Origin: JBDKGH01 sp039798265
GTDB taxonomy: Bacteria > Bacteroidota > Bacteroidia > Flavobacteriales_D > Sanyastnellaceae
Direction: 5' to 3'
DNA length: 64,000 nt
NCBI GenBank assembly: GCA_039798265.1
Contig: JBDKGH010000029.1
Location: 1-64,000, forward strand
The notes below the pieces were generated by a model. It was not told the DNA's origin. It saw nothing but the letters and a program-made list of their open reading frames with translations, and did not search any database. Positions within the stretch are counted from its first letter, which is position 1, and each line of letters begins with the position of its first letter. This document shows positions 1-7,406 of this stretch, piece after piece. A program made the translations under genes and the position numbers.

Positions 1-638
1 AAACAACCTGGAGTGGTGCTGGTATAATCAACCGAATTAATCGTGTAAGTGGAACCGCTGCATCCTGAAGAACTTCGTTCAGCTTGTGTTCCTGGCCAAT
101 AATCCAATGGTTCAATGTAGCGAACATTCTCAAGGTTATAAAGCGCTGTAAGCACCGATGCATCGGGCAATCGCAAAGTGAAAATGGGTAACACCGGGTC
201 GTCTTCCACCAAAATATCTTCCCACTTCACTTCATTACCGGTCGACTTTTGAAGCTCATCTAGGATAAATTGTTGTAGAGCCTCTCGAACAGCTTTCCAC
301 GGTGCACTATTCAAGTTGATTTGATGCAACTCTGCCTCTATATTTTTAGAAGCCAATGTTCGGTATCCAATAGCTACCGTTTTATCACCATACTGTATGG
401 CACTGCACTGCATTTTCCAGTCAGCCCACTCCCATCGAAAATCATGACGATCCTCGAGGGTACGCAAAACATAATTGTCCACAACTTCTTTTGAAAAGAG
501 ATCACCATCGGGAACGGCTACTGTAGTTGCTTTCTGCCTCAACACCTCTCCACTCTGCATCGCTTGTTCTTGAAATTGCTCCCGTTTACAAGACACCAAT
601 AGTGCTGTAAACATCATCAAATAGATGGCTTTTTTCAT
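1..638 (-). CDS. Secreted lipoprotein, partial; probable N-terminus of an S8-type protease precursor
   Basis: An open frame starts at ATG 636-638 and runs off the left edge after 212 codons with no stop, so the C-terminus is missing. The N-terminus is a lipoprotein signal: MKKA, a hydrophobic stretch, then LLVSC with the lipidated Cys at residue 17. Later comes a segment with the spacing of a subtilisin propeptide (VLTALYNLENVRYIEP), followed by a Ser/Cys-rich stretch. Secreted Bacteroidota S8 peptidases often carry such a propeptide before the catalytic domain. The protease call is inference because no catalytic residue lies inside the window. It is not in an operon with the GNAT gene, which is 124 bases away. 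That gap is A/T-rich and shows no convincing feature. Confidence 0.6.
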   Translation of the reverse strand, partial: MKKAIYLMMFTALLVSCKREQFQEQAMQSGEVLRQKATTVAVPDGDLFSKEVVDNYVLRTLEDRHDFRWEWADWKMQCSAIQYGDKTVAIGYRTLASKNIEAELHQINLNSAPWKAVREALQQFILDELQKSTGNEVKWEDILVEDDPVLPIFTLRLPDASVLTALYNLENVRYIEPLDYWPGTQAERSSSGCSGSTYTINSVDYTSTTPGC

Positions 639-762
639 AGTTTAATTAAATTAAGGTGGAGCAATGTAGAAAAATTTTAAAAGCAACAAACCTTATTGTT
701 ATGCTCTTATTCACATACATAAAACTTGTATATGAAAGCTCTACCCCATAAAACCAAGGTAT

Positions 763-1314
763 TTATCGATGCGTGAAAAGCGAATAAACTGCCGTATCCG
801 TAAACTCTTCGCTCACCCGGTAGCTTTGCTTTAAAAGGCCCTCTAATTGATAATTGTTTTTCTCCAATGATCGCACAGAGCCTGTGTTTAGCGGACTTAC
901 CCTCGCTTCTATAGAATGCAAATGCATGTATTCAAAACCATATTGAGAAATACATTTCACCGCCTCCGTTGCGAAGCCTTTACCCCATTGGTCGTGCAAA
1001 AGAACATAGCCAATTTCAGCGCGATGATGCTCTGGATACAATCGAAAATAGCCGATGATACCAATTACTTGTTGAGTGGCCTTTTCTTCCATACACCACA
1101 TCACCAAATCGGCTGAATTCGTCTTCGTTTTTGAATCGATAATAAACTGCGAAACCGCTTCATCGCTTTTTTCATATTCACTGCTTATAAAACGGCGCAC
1201 TCGCGGATCATAACGCAGTTGGTAAACGGCATCATAATCGGTATCCTCTAACTGACGGTAGTAGATTCTTTCCGAATGTAAATAAGGAAAAGGGGAAAAA
1301 GAAAAGGTTAACAT
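763..1314 (-). CDS. GNAT acetyltransferase, RimJ/RimL type
   Basis: Protein of about 183 residues with the order of a ribosomal-protein/small-molecule N-acetyltransferase: an N-terminal beta strand with RIYYRQLEDTDYDAVYQLR, a central IGIIGYFRLYPEHHRAEIGY, then the acetyl-CoA loop WGKGFATEA and a final RSLEKNNY-type helix. These families move an acetyl group from acetyl-CoA to an amine; the substrate cannot be read from sequence. An upstream ATG at 1329 is in frame, but I prefer the ATG at 1314. A TATCTTCG box lies exactly four bases before it and overlaps the extra codons, so the longer start would lie inside the promoter. It appears to be a single-gene unit. Confidence 0.85.
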   Translation of the reverse strand: MLTFSFSPFPYLHSERIYYRQLEDTDYDAVYQLRYDPRVRRFISSEYEKSDEAVSQFIIDSKTKTNSADLVMWCMEEKATQQVIGIIGYFRLYPEHHRAEIGYVLLHDQWGKGFATEAVKCISQYGFEYMHLHSIEARVSPLNTGSVRSLEKNNYQLEGLLKQSYRVSEEFTDTAVYSLFTHR

Positions 1315-1318
1315 GTAT

Positions 1319-1326
1319 CGAAGATA
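1319..1326 (-). promoter_or_regulatory. Promoter -7 box TATCTTCG, leaderless position
   Basis: On the minus strand TATCTTCG is followed by four bases (ATAC) and the preferred ATG of the GNAT gene. It resembles the Bacteroidota -7 element TAnnTTTG with C for the third T of TTTG. Transcription would start at or next to the ATG. Confidence 0.45.
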
Positions 1327-1358
1327 CATATTAACCTCTTACTATTATTGTTAACTGG

Positions 1359-2306
1359 TTAAGCCGCTGTTACTGCGCTTTTCGCTTTTTGCTTTTCTGC
1401 ATGAGCGACAGCTGCCTCACGCACCCACTGGCCTTCGTCATATGCTTTCTGACGAGCAGCAATGCGCTGTTTATTGCACGGACCATTTCCTTTGATGACC
1501 TCATTGAACTCTGTCCAATCAATTTCACCGAAATCGTAATGTCCTCGTGCTTCATTCCACTTCAAGTGCGGATCTGGTAACGTTAAACCCAAATACTCCG
1601 CTTGCGGAACAGACATATCTACAAATTTTTGACGCAATTCATCGTTGCTGTGGCGCTTGATTTTCCAAATCATGTTTTGACCACTGTGCGCTGACGAGGC
1701 ATCGCTTGGCCCGAACATCATGAGGGATGGCCACCACCAACGGTTCAAAGCATCTTGAGCCATTTTCTTTTGTTCGGGAGTTCCTTTCGCCAAAGCAATC
1801 ATGATTTCATATCCCTGACGCTGGTGAAATGATTCTTCTTTACAAATGCGAATCATCGCTCTGCTATACGGACCATAACTGGTGCGTTGCAGTGAAACTT
1901 GGTTCACGATTGCCGCACCATCCACTAACCAACCGATGGCTCCGATATCGGCCCATGATGTGGTAGGATAGTTGAAAATGCTAGAGTATTTTGCTTTACC
2001 GGAAAGCAATTCTTCTTCGAGTTGCTCACGATTAACGCCAAGGGTTTCTGCGGCGCTGTAGAGGTAAAGACCATGACCGCCTTCATCTTGCACTTTTGCC
2101 AACAAAATAGCTTTGCGGCGGAGAGATGGGGCGCGGGTAATCCAATTACCTTCTGGCAACATACCCACAATTTCGCTGTGAGCGTGTTGCGCAATTTGAC
2201 GAACTAAGGTCTTTCTGTATCCTTCAGGCATCCAGTCTTTCGCTTCGATTTTATTCTCTGCGTCAACGTAGGCTTGAAATTTATCCAATAGTGCTTGACT
2301 ATCCAT
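1359..2306 (-). CDS. paaA: 1,2-phenylacetyl-CoA epoxidase, catalytic subunit A
   Basis: 315 residues, close to the usual PaaA length (about 309). PaaA is the di-iron oxygenase subunit that, with PaaC, PaaB and the reductase PaaE, epoxidises the ring of phenylacetyl-CoA in aerobic phenylacetate degradation. A ferritin-like four-helix core is visible with two ExxH iron-ligand motifs, EGGH at residues 75-78 and ESFH at 158-161, plus the family stretch NRWWWPSLMMFGPSD. It is transcribed away from paaE, while paaB and paaC lie 3.4 kb further on, beyond an unrelated redox island. In most genomes paaABCDE are contiguous, so this layout is unusual. A weak -7-like TATACTTG lies upstream. Confidence 0.95.
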   Translation of the reverse strand: MDSQALLDKFQAYVDAENKIEAKDWMPEGYRKTLVRQIAQHAHSEIVGMLPEGNWITRAPSLRRKAILLAKVQDEGGHGLYLYSAAETLGVNREQLEEELLSGKAKYSSIFNYPTTSWADIGAIGWLVDGAAIVNQVSLQRTSYGPYSRAMIRICKEESFHQRQGYEIMIALAKGTPEQKKMAQDALNRWWWPSLMMFGPSDASSAHSGQNMIWKIKRHSNDELRQKFVDMSVPQAEYLGLTLPDPHLKWNEARGHYDFGEIDWTEFNEVIKGNGPCNKQRIAARQKAYDEGQWVREAAVAHAEKQKAKSAVTAA

Positions 2307-2437
2307 TACTCGTTTTTTTCAGATAACAAGTATAGGGCAAATAGTGTTCAACGAAATGAAAAATGATTGAAATCAATCGCAACACCCCCCGTTTTTAAGC
2401 CGAAAAATGCCCAAAGCCATCATATTGAGAAGAATCA

Positions 2438-2469
2438 TTGCCAAACTCAGCCTGTTCAGCCTATTTTTG
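2438..2469 (+). promoter_or_regulatory. paaE promoter (TTG-N21-TATTTTTG)
   Basis: TTG at 2438-2440 and TATTTTTG at 2462-2469 match the Bacteroidota -33/-7 pattern TTG-N(17-23)-TAnnTTTG. The ATG chosen for paaE is 19 bases downstream, which argues against the upstream in-frame start at 2438. Confidence 0.6.
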
Positions 2470-2488
2470 CCCGACTTCTTACCCACTT

Positions 2489-3571
2489 ATGCGACCAAAA
2501 TTCCATCCACTCACGGTGAGTGATATCCGACGTGAAACTGCTGACTGTGTGTCAGTGGCCTTTCATATTCCAACCGAATTAAAAGAATCATACCAGTTTG
2601 TTCCCGGTCAATACCTCACCCTTCGCACCACGATTGGCGGCGAAGACATTCGTCGTTCTTACTCTATTAGCAGTGGTATTAATGACGGCGAATGCCGCGT
2701 AGCCATTAAAAAAGTTGAAGATGGGGTATTCTCCACTTGGGCCAATGAAGTGCTGCAAGTGGGCGAGGAATTGCAAGTGATGATGCCGATGGGCAATTTC
2801 ACCACCGCCATTTCTGCTGATAATAAAAAACACTATTTGCTTTTTGCCGCAGGCAGTGGTATTACGCCGGTGATTTCCATTGCCAAGTCCGTGCTAGAAA
2901 CGGAAAAAAACAGCGAAGTTTCATTGATTTACGGAAACCGTTGGTTTAGCAGCATCATCTTCCGCGATCAGCTAGAAGACATGAAAGACAAGTACCTCGG
3001 TCGCTTCCGCGTATTCCACGTGCTCAGTGCTGAACCTAATGATATCGAACTTTTCCACGGCCGTATCGACTCGGTTAAAATTGATGGATTCTGCAAAGCT
3101 TTTATCAATGCAGAGTCCATCGACGAAGTATTCGTTTGTGGTCCAGAACCCATGATCAGAAGCGTGCGCGAAACGATGGCACAATTGGGCGTAAAAGAAG
3201 AGAACATTCACTTCGAACTTTTTGCTTCACCTGGCCAAAGCGCTCAAAAATCTTCATCGAAATCGGAAGAGAAAAAACCTACCGGTAAAGTATCACAGAT
3301 CTCTGTGATTTACGATGGTCAGCAAGTCGATTTTGCGATGCCTATTGACGGCACTCCTATTCTCGATGCCGCCCAGCGTCATGGCCTCGACATTCCCTTC
3401 TCTTGCAAGGGCGGTATGTGTTGCACTTGCCGTGCGCACGTTTCCGAAGGAAAAACTGAAATGAAAGTGAACTACGCACTCGAGCCAGGTGAAGTGGAAG
3501 CTGGCTTTGTACTCACTTGCCAAGCGCATCCCATAAGCGAACGCGTGGTGGTTGACTTTGATAAACAATAA
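2489..3571 (+). CDS. paaE: Phenylacetyl-CoA epoxidase reductase subunit PaaE
   Basis: 360 residues from ATG 2489. It passes electrons from NAD(P)H through FAD and a plant-type 2Fe-2S centre to the PaaA di-iron site. In order: a FAD-binding barrel with RSYSISS (residues 56-62), a nucleotide-binding domain with GSGITP (122-127) and CGPEPM (217-222), a Ser/Lys-rich linker, and a C-terminal ferredoxin domain with Cys 306, 311, 314 and 344 in the C-x4-C-x2-C...C arrangement. An in-frame ATG at 2438 would add 17 residues unlike the family and would place the promoter inside the gene, so it is rejected. The gene is divergent from paaA and followed by a strong bidirectional terminator, so it is transcribed alone. 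Confidence 0.95.
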   Translation: MRPKFHPLTVSDIRRETADCVSVAFHIPTELKESYQFVPGQYLTLRTTIGGEDIRRSYSISSGINDGECRVAIKKVEDGVFSTWANEVLQVGEELQVMMPMGNFTTAISADNKKHYLLFAAGSGITPVISIAKSVLETEKNSEVSLIYGNRWFSSIIFRDQLEDMKDKYLGRFRVFHVLSAEPNDIELFHGRIDSVKIDGFCKAFINAESIDEVFVCGPEPMIRSVRETMAQLGVKEENIHFELFASPGQSAQKSSSKSEEKKPTGKVSQISVIYDGQQVDFAMPIDGTPILDAAQRHGLDIPFSCKGGMCCTCRAHVSEGKTEMKVNYALEPGEVEAGFVLTCQAHPISERVVVDFDKQ

Positions 3572-3587
3572 TCTAGTCTATTCATAA

Positions 3588-3620
3588 AAAAAGTCCCGAT
3601 CTAAAAATCGGGACTTTTTT
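3588..3620. terminator. Bidirectional intrinsic terminator
   Basis: AAGTCCCGAT, a short A-rich loop and ATCGGGACTT form a 10-bp perfect stem flanked by A and T runs on both sides. It sits between the convergent paaE (+) and thioredoxin operon (-) and can end both. Confidence 0.9.
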
Positions 3621-3622
3621 CT

Positions 3623-3922
3623 TTAAGCATATTGATCAATCAAGTGAATCAGCTCATCCGCCATTTTTACACCGCTGGATTTCCATTTCACCTCACCTGA
3701 TTTAAAGATCATTAAGGTTGGCACGCCGCGCACTTGATACTTGGCTGCCAATGCCTGGTTTTTATCCACATCAATTTTAATAATTCGGGCCTTTTCACCT
3801 ACCGATTTTGCCACATCGTCAAGTATCGGGGCTTGGTATTGACAAGGGCCGCACCAAGTGGCAAAAAAGTCAATCAGTACAGGCTTTTCACCTTCAATAA
3901 TATCTTGAAACGAACCTTTCAT
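3623..3922 (-). CDS. trxA: Thioredoxin
   Basis: 99 residues without a signal peptide: a cytoplasmic thioredoxin. The active site WCGPC has Cys 24 and Cys 27, followed by the fold's VPTL cis-proline loop (GVPTLMIF) and a Lys/Gly-rich end. It reduces protein disulfides or rhodanese persulfides using NADPH through thioredoxin reductase, which is not in the window. It is the last gene of a tight minus-strand operon behind three rhodaneses (6-base gap), which suggests it recycles them. It ends in the shared terminator at 3588-3620. An unlinked housekeeping thioredoxin may exist elsewhere, so the symbol is by family only. Confidence 0.9.
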   Translation of the reverse strand: MKGSFQDIIEGEKPVLIDFFATWCGPCQYQAPILDDVAKSVGEKARIIKIDVDKNQALAAKYQVRGVPTLMIFKSGEVKWKSSGVKMADELIHLIDQYA

Positions 3923-3928
3923 TTTCTT

Positions 3929-4315
3929 TTATTTTACAACAGGCTTTTTTGCTTCTCTCCACTCTTCAATGCCACCTACCAGTTGAATCACATTTTTGAA
4001 TCCATTGGCTTTCATCCAGGCTTTTGCTTCCTCACTTCTTCCACCCGCGTAGCAATAAATAGCTACGGGTTTTGATTTATCCAGTTTTTGAATGGCCGCT
4101 TTGAAGTTATCATCGTTCCAATCTATGTTCACCGCGCCAGCAATATGACCTCCTTGGTACTCGCGCGGAGTTCGCACGTCCACTACTTGAACACCCTTAA
4201 CTTTTATGGCTTGCTCAAATGCAGCCGCATCCACATCGGCATTGGTGGCTGGAAGTTTCTGCGCACTCGACCACAAAGCGGCCAAGGCTAAAACCAGTGT
4301 GAAAATGTTTTTCAT
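3929..4315 (-). CDS. Exported single-domain rhodanese
   Basis: 128 residues with a signal peptide (MKNIFTLVLALAALWSSAQ), then one rhodanese domain. Active-site loop CYAGGRS has the catalytic Cys at residue 88; the family DVRTPREYQGGHIAGAVNI block precedes it and GGIEEWR follows. Rhodaneses carry sulfane sulfur as a Cys persulfide and hand it to thiols such as cyanide, glutathione or thioredoxin. This copy should act in the periplasm, unlike the two cytoplasmic copies next to it. It is third in the operon, 7 bases after one rhodanese and 6 before the thioredoxin. The physiological sulfur donor is unknown. Confidence 0.9.
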   Translation of the reverse strand: MKNIFTLVLALAALWSSAQKLPATNADVDAAAFEQAIKVKGVQVVDVRTPREYQGGHIAGAVNIDWNDDNFKAAIQKLDKSKPVAIYCYAGGRSEEAKAWMKANGFKNVIQLVGGIEEWREAKKPVVK

Positions 4316-4322
4316 TGTTTTA

Positions 4323-4634
4323 TTATTTCTTTAATCCGTTCAATGTTTGCCATGCACCAGCGTTATGCACATTGGTAAATCCCATCGCTTTTAATTTGCC
4401 CGCCGCAGACGCACTGCGCATACCGCTTCTACAGCATACAATTATAGTATCCGTTTTCTTGTAGGCGGTAACTTTTCGTTCTATTTGATCTAAGGGAATG
4501 TTCACACATCCTTTCGCATGCCCAGCATCAAATTCACCTTTGCTACGCACATCAATCATTTTAGCACCGCTATCCACCAAGGCCGCCCAATCAGTTGAGT
4601 TACCTCCGAATATTTTTTTCAGTAATCCCAACAT
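4323..4634 (-). CDS. Cytoplasmic rhodanese-like sulfurtransferase
   Basis: 103 residues, single rhodanese domain and no signal peptide. The catalytic loop is CRSGMRS, the active Cys being residue 68 with another Cys just before it (VCCRSG). A DVRSKGEFDAGHAKGCVNIPL block and the NAGAW end element are typical. The vicinal cysteine pair could resolve the persulfide as an internal disulfide; this is inference. It lies one base after the preceding rhodanese and 7 before the exported one, so the genes are co-transcribed. Confidence 0.9.
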   Translation of the reverse strand: MLGLLKKIFGGNSTDWAALVDSGAKMIDVRSKGEFDAGHAKGCVNIPLDQIERKVTAYKKTDTIIVCCRSGMRSASAAGKLKAMGFTNVHNAGAWQTLNGLKK

Positions 4635-4635
4635 T

Positions 4636-4917
4636 TTATTTCGATTTGTAGTAATTCACGTCTAACCAAGAACCTCCATTATGCACATTGGTAAACCCTT
4701 CATTTTTTAAAAAATGAGTAGCATGACCGCTGCGATTGCCCGAGGCACAACACAATACGATATCACCACCTATCGCGCGCAATTCATCTACGCGTTGTGA
4801 AATTTCCATCAAGGGAATATTCTTCGAACCTGCCACATGGCCGCCCACAAATTCTTCAGGAGTCCTTACATCTATAATCACCGTGCTAGGTGATTGAATC
4901 AATTCTTTCATGTTCAT
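4636..4917 (-). CDS. Cytoplasmic rhodanese-like sulfurtransferase, first gene of the operon
   Basis: About 93 residues from ATG 4917 (ATG 4911 is also possible; the open frame extends to a TTG at 4938 that would overlap the inferred promoter). A single rhodanese domain has VDVRTPEEFVGGHVAGSKN-like sequence and catalytic loop CASGNRS, with a vicinal Cys before it as in its downstream neighbour. It is closely similar in layout to the second rhodanese, pointing to tandem duplication. It heads the rhodanese-rhodanese-rhodanese-thioredoxin operon, and a CRP-type palindrome lies upstream at 4965-4980. Confidence 0.88.
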   Translation of the reverse strand: MNMKELIQSPSTVIIDVRTPEEFVGGHVAGSKNIPLMEISQRVDELRAIGGDIVLCCASGNRSGHATHFLKNEGFTNVHNGGSWLDVNYYKSK

Positions 4918-4964
4918 GCATATTTTTTTACAGAACAAAATTGAAACATCCCTTCATGGCTTGC

Positions 4965-4980
4965 TGTAACATCCGTCACA
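4965..4980 (-). promoter_or_regulatory. Crp/Fnr-type operator upstream of the rhodanese operon
   Basis: On the minus strand this reads TGTGACGGATGTTACA, matching the CRP consensus TGTGA-N6-TCACA at 9 of 10 positions. A -7-like CAATTTTG lies at 4936-4943. If transcription starts about four bases after it, the palindrome centre is about 41 bases upstream, the class II activator position. The Crp/Fnr gene starts on the other side. Confidence 0.55.
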
Positions 4981-4988
4981 CAGCGGTG

Positions 4989-5633
4989 TTAATTTTTTTG
5001 CAAGAGTTCAATTTTATTTCTACCCAAGCGGATAACACCTTTCCTTTCCAATTGTTTGAGCAATCGAGAGATGACCTCACGAGAAGAATTGAGTTCTTGT
5101 GCCAACTCTTGATGAGTGGTTTGAATCCGCTCTTTACCCGACTGCTTAAATTTCTCTTTTAAAGCCGCCCAAAGTCGGTCATCGAGTTTTTGGAAGGCAA
5201 TGCCATCAATGGTGCGAAGCAGCTCATCGTAGCGGCGCTGATAACTCAGCATAATGAACCCCTTAAACGATTTAAATCGCGTGGTCCAATCATCCATGAA
5301 CTGAACAGGTACCGCCAAAAATTGGGTTTCCTCATCAGCCACAGCGCGTATGGTGCTTTTCGAATCACCCATGCAACAAATCAAAGACATAGCGCAGGTT
5401 TCCCCGGCGTGGATGTAATACAGTAACAGCTCATTTCCTTCTTGGTCCTCTCGGAGAATTTTCAAGCTGCCTTTGAGCACCAGTGGCATGAATTTAATGT
5501 AGCTTCCGATATCCATCAGTAACTCACCGGCCTTTATCTCCATGAGGTGACCGTTTTCTAAAATAGCAGCACGAGCCTCTGGCTCATATATATCAGGGAA
5601 CAAGCTACGAATGAGGGCCTCATTAATTTCCAT
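4989..5633 (-). CDS. Crp/Fnr-family transcriptional regulator with a cysteine cluster
   Basis: About 214 residues from ATG 5633; the frame extends to a TTG at 5657, but that overlaps a TATTCTTG -7-like box. The N-terminal cyclic-nucleotide-binding-type barrel contains three close cysteines (residues 80, 86, 87; ETCAMSLICCM) instead of an obvious cAMP pocket. The C-terminal winged helix has recognition helix SREVISRLLKQL, in which R, E and the last R line up with the CRP residues contacting TGTGA; the E..SR pattern also occurs in FNR. Cysteines in this position suggest thiol or persulfide sensing (inference). It lies directly upstream of the rhodanese/thioredoxin genes with the palindrome in between, so they are the probable target. 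Confidence 0.9.
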   Translation of the reverse strand: MEINEALIRSLFPDIYEPEARAAILENGHLMEIKAGELLMDIGSYIKFMPLVLKGSLKILREDQEGNELLLYYIHAGETCAMSLICCMGDSKSTIRAVADEETQFLAVPVQFMDDWTTRFKSFKGFIMLSYQRRYDELLRTIDGIAFQKLDDRLWAALKEKFKQSGKERIQTTHQELAQELNSSREVISRLLKQLERKGVIRLGRNKIELLQKN

Positions 5634-5729
5634 GCGCAAACGTGGTTTCGTGGACAAGAATAAGGATTTTTCGCCGAAGGCGGATGAACAGAATGATGGA
5701 AATCAGCGTCTGTTTCTAGCTTCTTGCGC

Positions 5730-5737
5730 TATATTCG
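5730..5737 (+). promoter_or_regulatory. Putative paaBCD promoter -7 box TATATTCG
   Basis: TATATTCG lies 24 bases before the paaB ATG at 5762. It is the TAnnTTCG variant seen upstream of several genes here. No convincing -33 TTTG is present, so the call is tentative. Confidence 0.4.
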
Positions 5738-5761
5738 TAGCCCAAACTATTGATTACTGAT

Positions 5762-6049
5762 ATGAGCAAAGCAGATTGGCCTCTATGGGAAATCTTCATC
5801 CGCAGTAAAAGCGGTCTTTCCCACAAACATGTGGGCAGCCTTCACGCGGCCGATGCCAAAATGGCTATTGAAAACGCACGTGATGTATATACTCGCCGAA
5901 TGGAAGGCGTGAGTATTTGGGCCGTTCCTAGCTCAGCGATCACCGCTTCATCTCCTGACGAAAAAGATATTCTCTTTGATCCAGCGAACGATAAGGTGTA
6001 CCGTCACCCAACTTTCTACGACATTCCTTCGGAAATAGGCCACATGTAA
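5762..6049 (+). CDS. paaB: Phenylacetyl-CoA epoxidase subunit PaaB
   Basis: 95 residues from ATG 5762, matching the usual PaaB length; a TTG start 12 bases earlier is possible but not favoured. The sequence begins SKADWPLWEIFIRSKSG and has HKHVGSLHAADAKMAIENARD, both hallmarks of PaaB. PaaB is a small bridging subunit of the epoxidase, holding PaaAC units together. It is first in a plus-strand paaB-paaC-paaD run, seven bases before paaC. Confidence 0.95.
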   Translation: MSKADWPLWEIFIRSKSGLSHKHVGSLHAADAKMAIENARDVYTRRMEGVSIWAVPSSAITASSPDEKDILFDPANDKVYRHPTFYDIPSEIGHM

Positions 6050-6056
6050 TAACGCT

Positions 6057-6800
6057 ATGAGCAACCAAGACACCTTATCCTACACGCTTCATTTAGCGGA
6101 TACGACTTTAATATTAGGTCAACGTTTATCTGAATGGTGCGGCCACGGCCCAGCATTAGAAGAGGATATTGCATTGACCAATACGGCCCTCGATTATTTA
6201 GGACAAGCCACTAACTTGTACAAATATGCTGCTCAGCTCGAAGGAAAAGGCCAAGATGAAGATCAACTCGCCTTTTTGCGCGATGCTTGGGACTACAAAA
6301 ATCACTTGATCACCGAATTACCCAATGGTGATTATGCCTACACCATAGCTCGTCAATTTTTCTTTTCAGCTTGGTACGGTTATACCCTTCAGCAACTCAT
6401 GCAGTGCCCTGATGAATACATGAGAGCATTTGCAGAAAAAAGCATCAAGGAGGTGCGCTACCATCTTCAGCACAGTGCTGACTGGATGAAACGCTTGGGC
6501 GATGGTACTGAAGAAAGCCATGCGCGATTGCAGAAAGCCGTCAACGAAATTTGGACCTACACCGGAGAACTGTTCATGCCAGCTTCCTATGAATCTGCCT
6601 TGAACTGGATCAATCAAGACGAACTCAAAAACAATTGGGACGCCTTGGTTACTGCTACCTTGAAAGAAAGTAACATAACGCTTCCAGCTGATCAATGGAT
6701 GCAGCGCGGTGGCAAAGAAGGAAAGCACTCCGAACACCTTGGATTTATTCTGGCAGAAATGCAGTTTTTGCCCCGTGCATATCCGAATGCCAAATGGTAA
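6057..6800 (+). CDS. paaC: Phenylacetyl-CoA epoxidase structural subunit PaaC
   Basis: 247 residues, the same length as the family. It is a ferritin-like four-helix protein that pairs with PaaA but has no working di-iron site. The conserved start (LADTTLILGQRLSEWCGHGP, ending LEEDIALTN) and central WRMK-like helix region with HSADWMKRLGDGTEES identify it. It lies 7 bases after paaB and 35 before paaD. The cognate catalytic subunit PaaA is encoded 3.4 kb away on the other strand. Confidence 0.95.
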   Translation: MSNQDTLSYTLHLADTTLILGQRLSEWCGHGPALEEDIALTNTALDYLGQATNLYKYAAQLEGKGQDEDQLAFLRDAWDYKNHLITELPNGDYAYTIARQFFFSAWYGYTLQQLMQCPDEYMRAFAEKSIKEVRYHLQHSADWMKRLGDGTEESHARLQKAVNEIWTYTGELFMPASYESALNWINQDELKNNWDALVTATLKESNITLPADQWMQRGGKEGKHSEHLGFILAEMQFLPRAYPNAKW

Positions 6801-6835
6801 TTTGAACCAATTGTTCTGTTAGCAGTTATAAGCCC

Positions 6836-7321
6836 GTGCATACCATCGAAAACATAACGAGCTTACTCGAAGAAGTAACAGACCCCGAAATCCCTGTTTT
6901 GAACGTAGTAGAAATGGGAATTGTGCGTGGTGTTGCTTTTGAACACAACAAACTGATCGTTACCATCACCCCTACCTACAGCGGTTGTCCTGCCATGCAA
7001 ACAATCGAAGAGGATATTCGAGAGGTATTAATCGAAAAAGGGATCACCGACTTTCAAATTAACACCGTACTATCACCCGCTTGGACCACCGACTGGATGA
7101 CCGACCATGCTCGAGAGAAACTGCGTGAGATAGGCATAGCTCCTCCCCAAAAAGGCAGCGCCGACAAAGGCCTACTCATGGGTCGCATTAGAGACGTGAA
7201 ATGTCCGCATTGCGGAAGCCATGAAACGAGCATGATCTCGCAATTTGGCAGCACAGCCTGCAAATCGCTCTACCGATGCGAATCTTGCCGTGAACCATTT
7301 GATTACTTTAAATGCATCTAA
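6836..7321 (+). CDS. paaD: PaaD, DUF59/MIP18 iron-sulfur maturation factor for the epoxidase
   Basis: 161 residues starting with GTG at 6836. The N-terminal DUF59 (MIP18-like) domain has the family DPEIPVLN element and TPTYSGCPAM with Cys 51. The C-terminus is a zinc-ribbon-like extension with CPHC (123-126), Cys 142 and CESC (148-151). PaaD is thought to help insert metal into the Paa complex. It is last of the paaBCD run, and the next gene begins with its own promoter. The downstream pathway genes paaG, paaZ, paaJ, paaH and paaK are not in the window. Confidence 0.93.
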   Translation: MHTIENITSLLEEVTDPEIPVLNVVEMGIVRGVAFEHNKLIVTITPTYSGCPAMQTIEEDIREVLIEKGITDFQINTVLSPAWTTDWMTDHAREKLREIGIAPPQKGSADKGLLMGRIRDVKCPHCGSHETSMISQFGSTACKSLYRCESCREPFDYFKCI

Positions 7322-7342
7322 AGGGACATTTTGAGGCTTTTG

Positions 7343-7373
7343 TTTGGTATTTCACCATAGAATAATATCTTTG
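7343..7373 (+). promoter_or_regulatory. Promoter of the first mini-lipoprotein gene (TTTG-N19-TATCTTTG)
   Basis: TTTG at 7343-7346 and TATCTTTG at 7366-7373 with a 19-base spacer are an exact fit to the Bacteroidota -33/-7 consensus. The start codon is at 7407. Confidence 0.75.
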
Positions 7374-7406
7374 TTTCAATCCAAAAGCCAAAACTCCATA
7401 TTTAAG

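Noticed and set aside
2364..2377. GATTGAAATCAATC palindrome between paaA and paaE as an FNR site
   Set aside because: The half-sites are two bases apart instead of the spacing required by TTGAT-N4-ATCAA, so it does not fit; the palindrome is left unexplained.
2438..2488. Upstream ATG extension of paaE (17 residues)
   Set aside because: The added residues do not resemble PaaE, and the TTG/TATTTTTG promoter falls inside them; ATG 2489 gives the normal start.
3635..3646. TTGATCAATCAA as a third FNR-type site
   Set aside because: Spacing is two bases instead of four and it lies inside the thioredoxin coding region.
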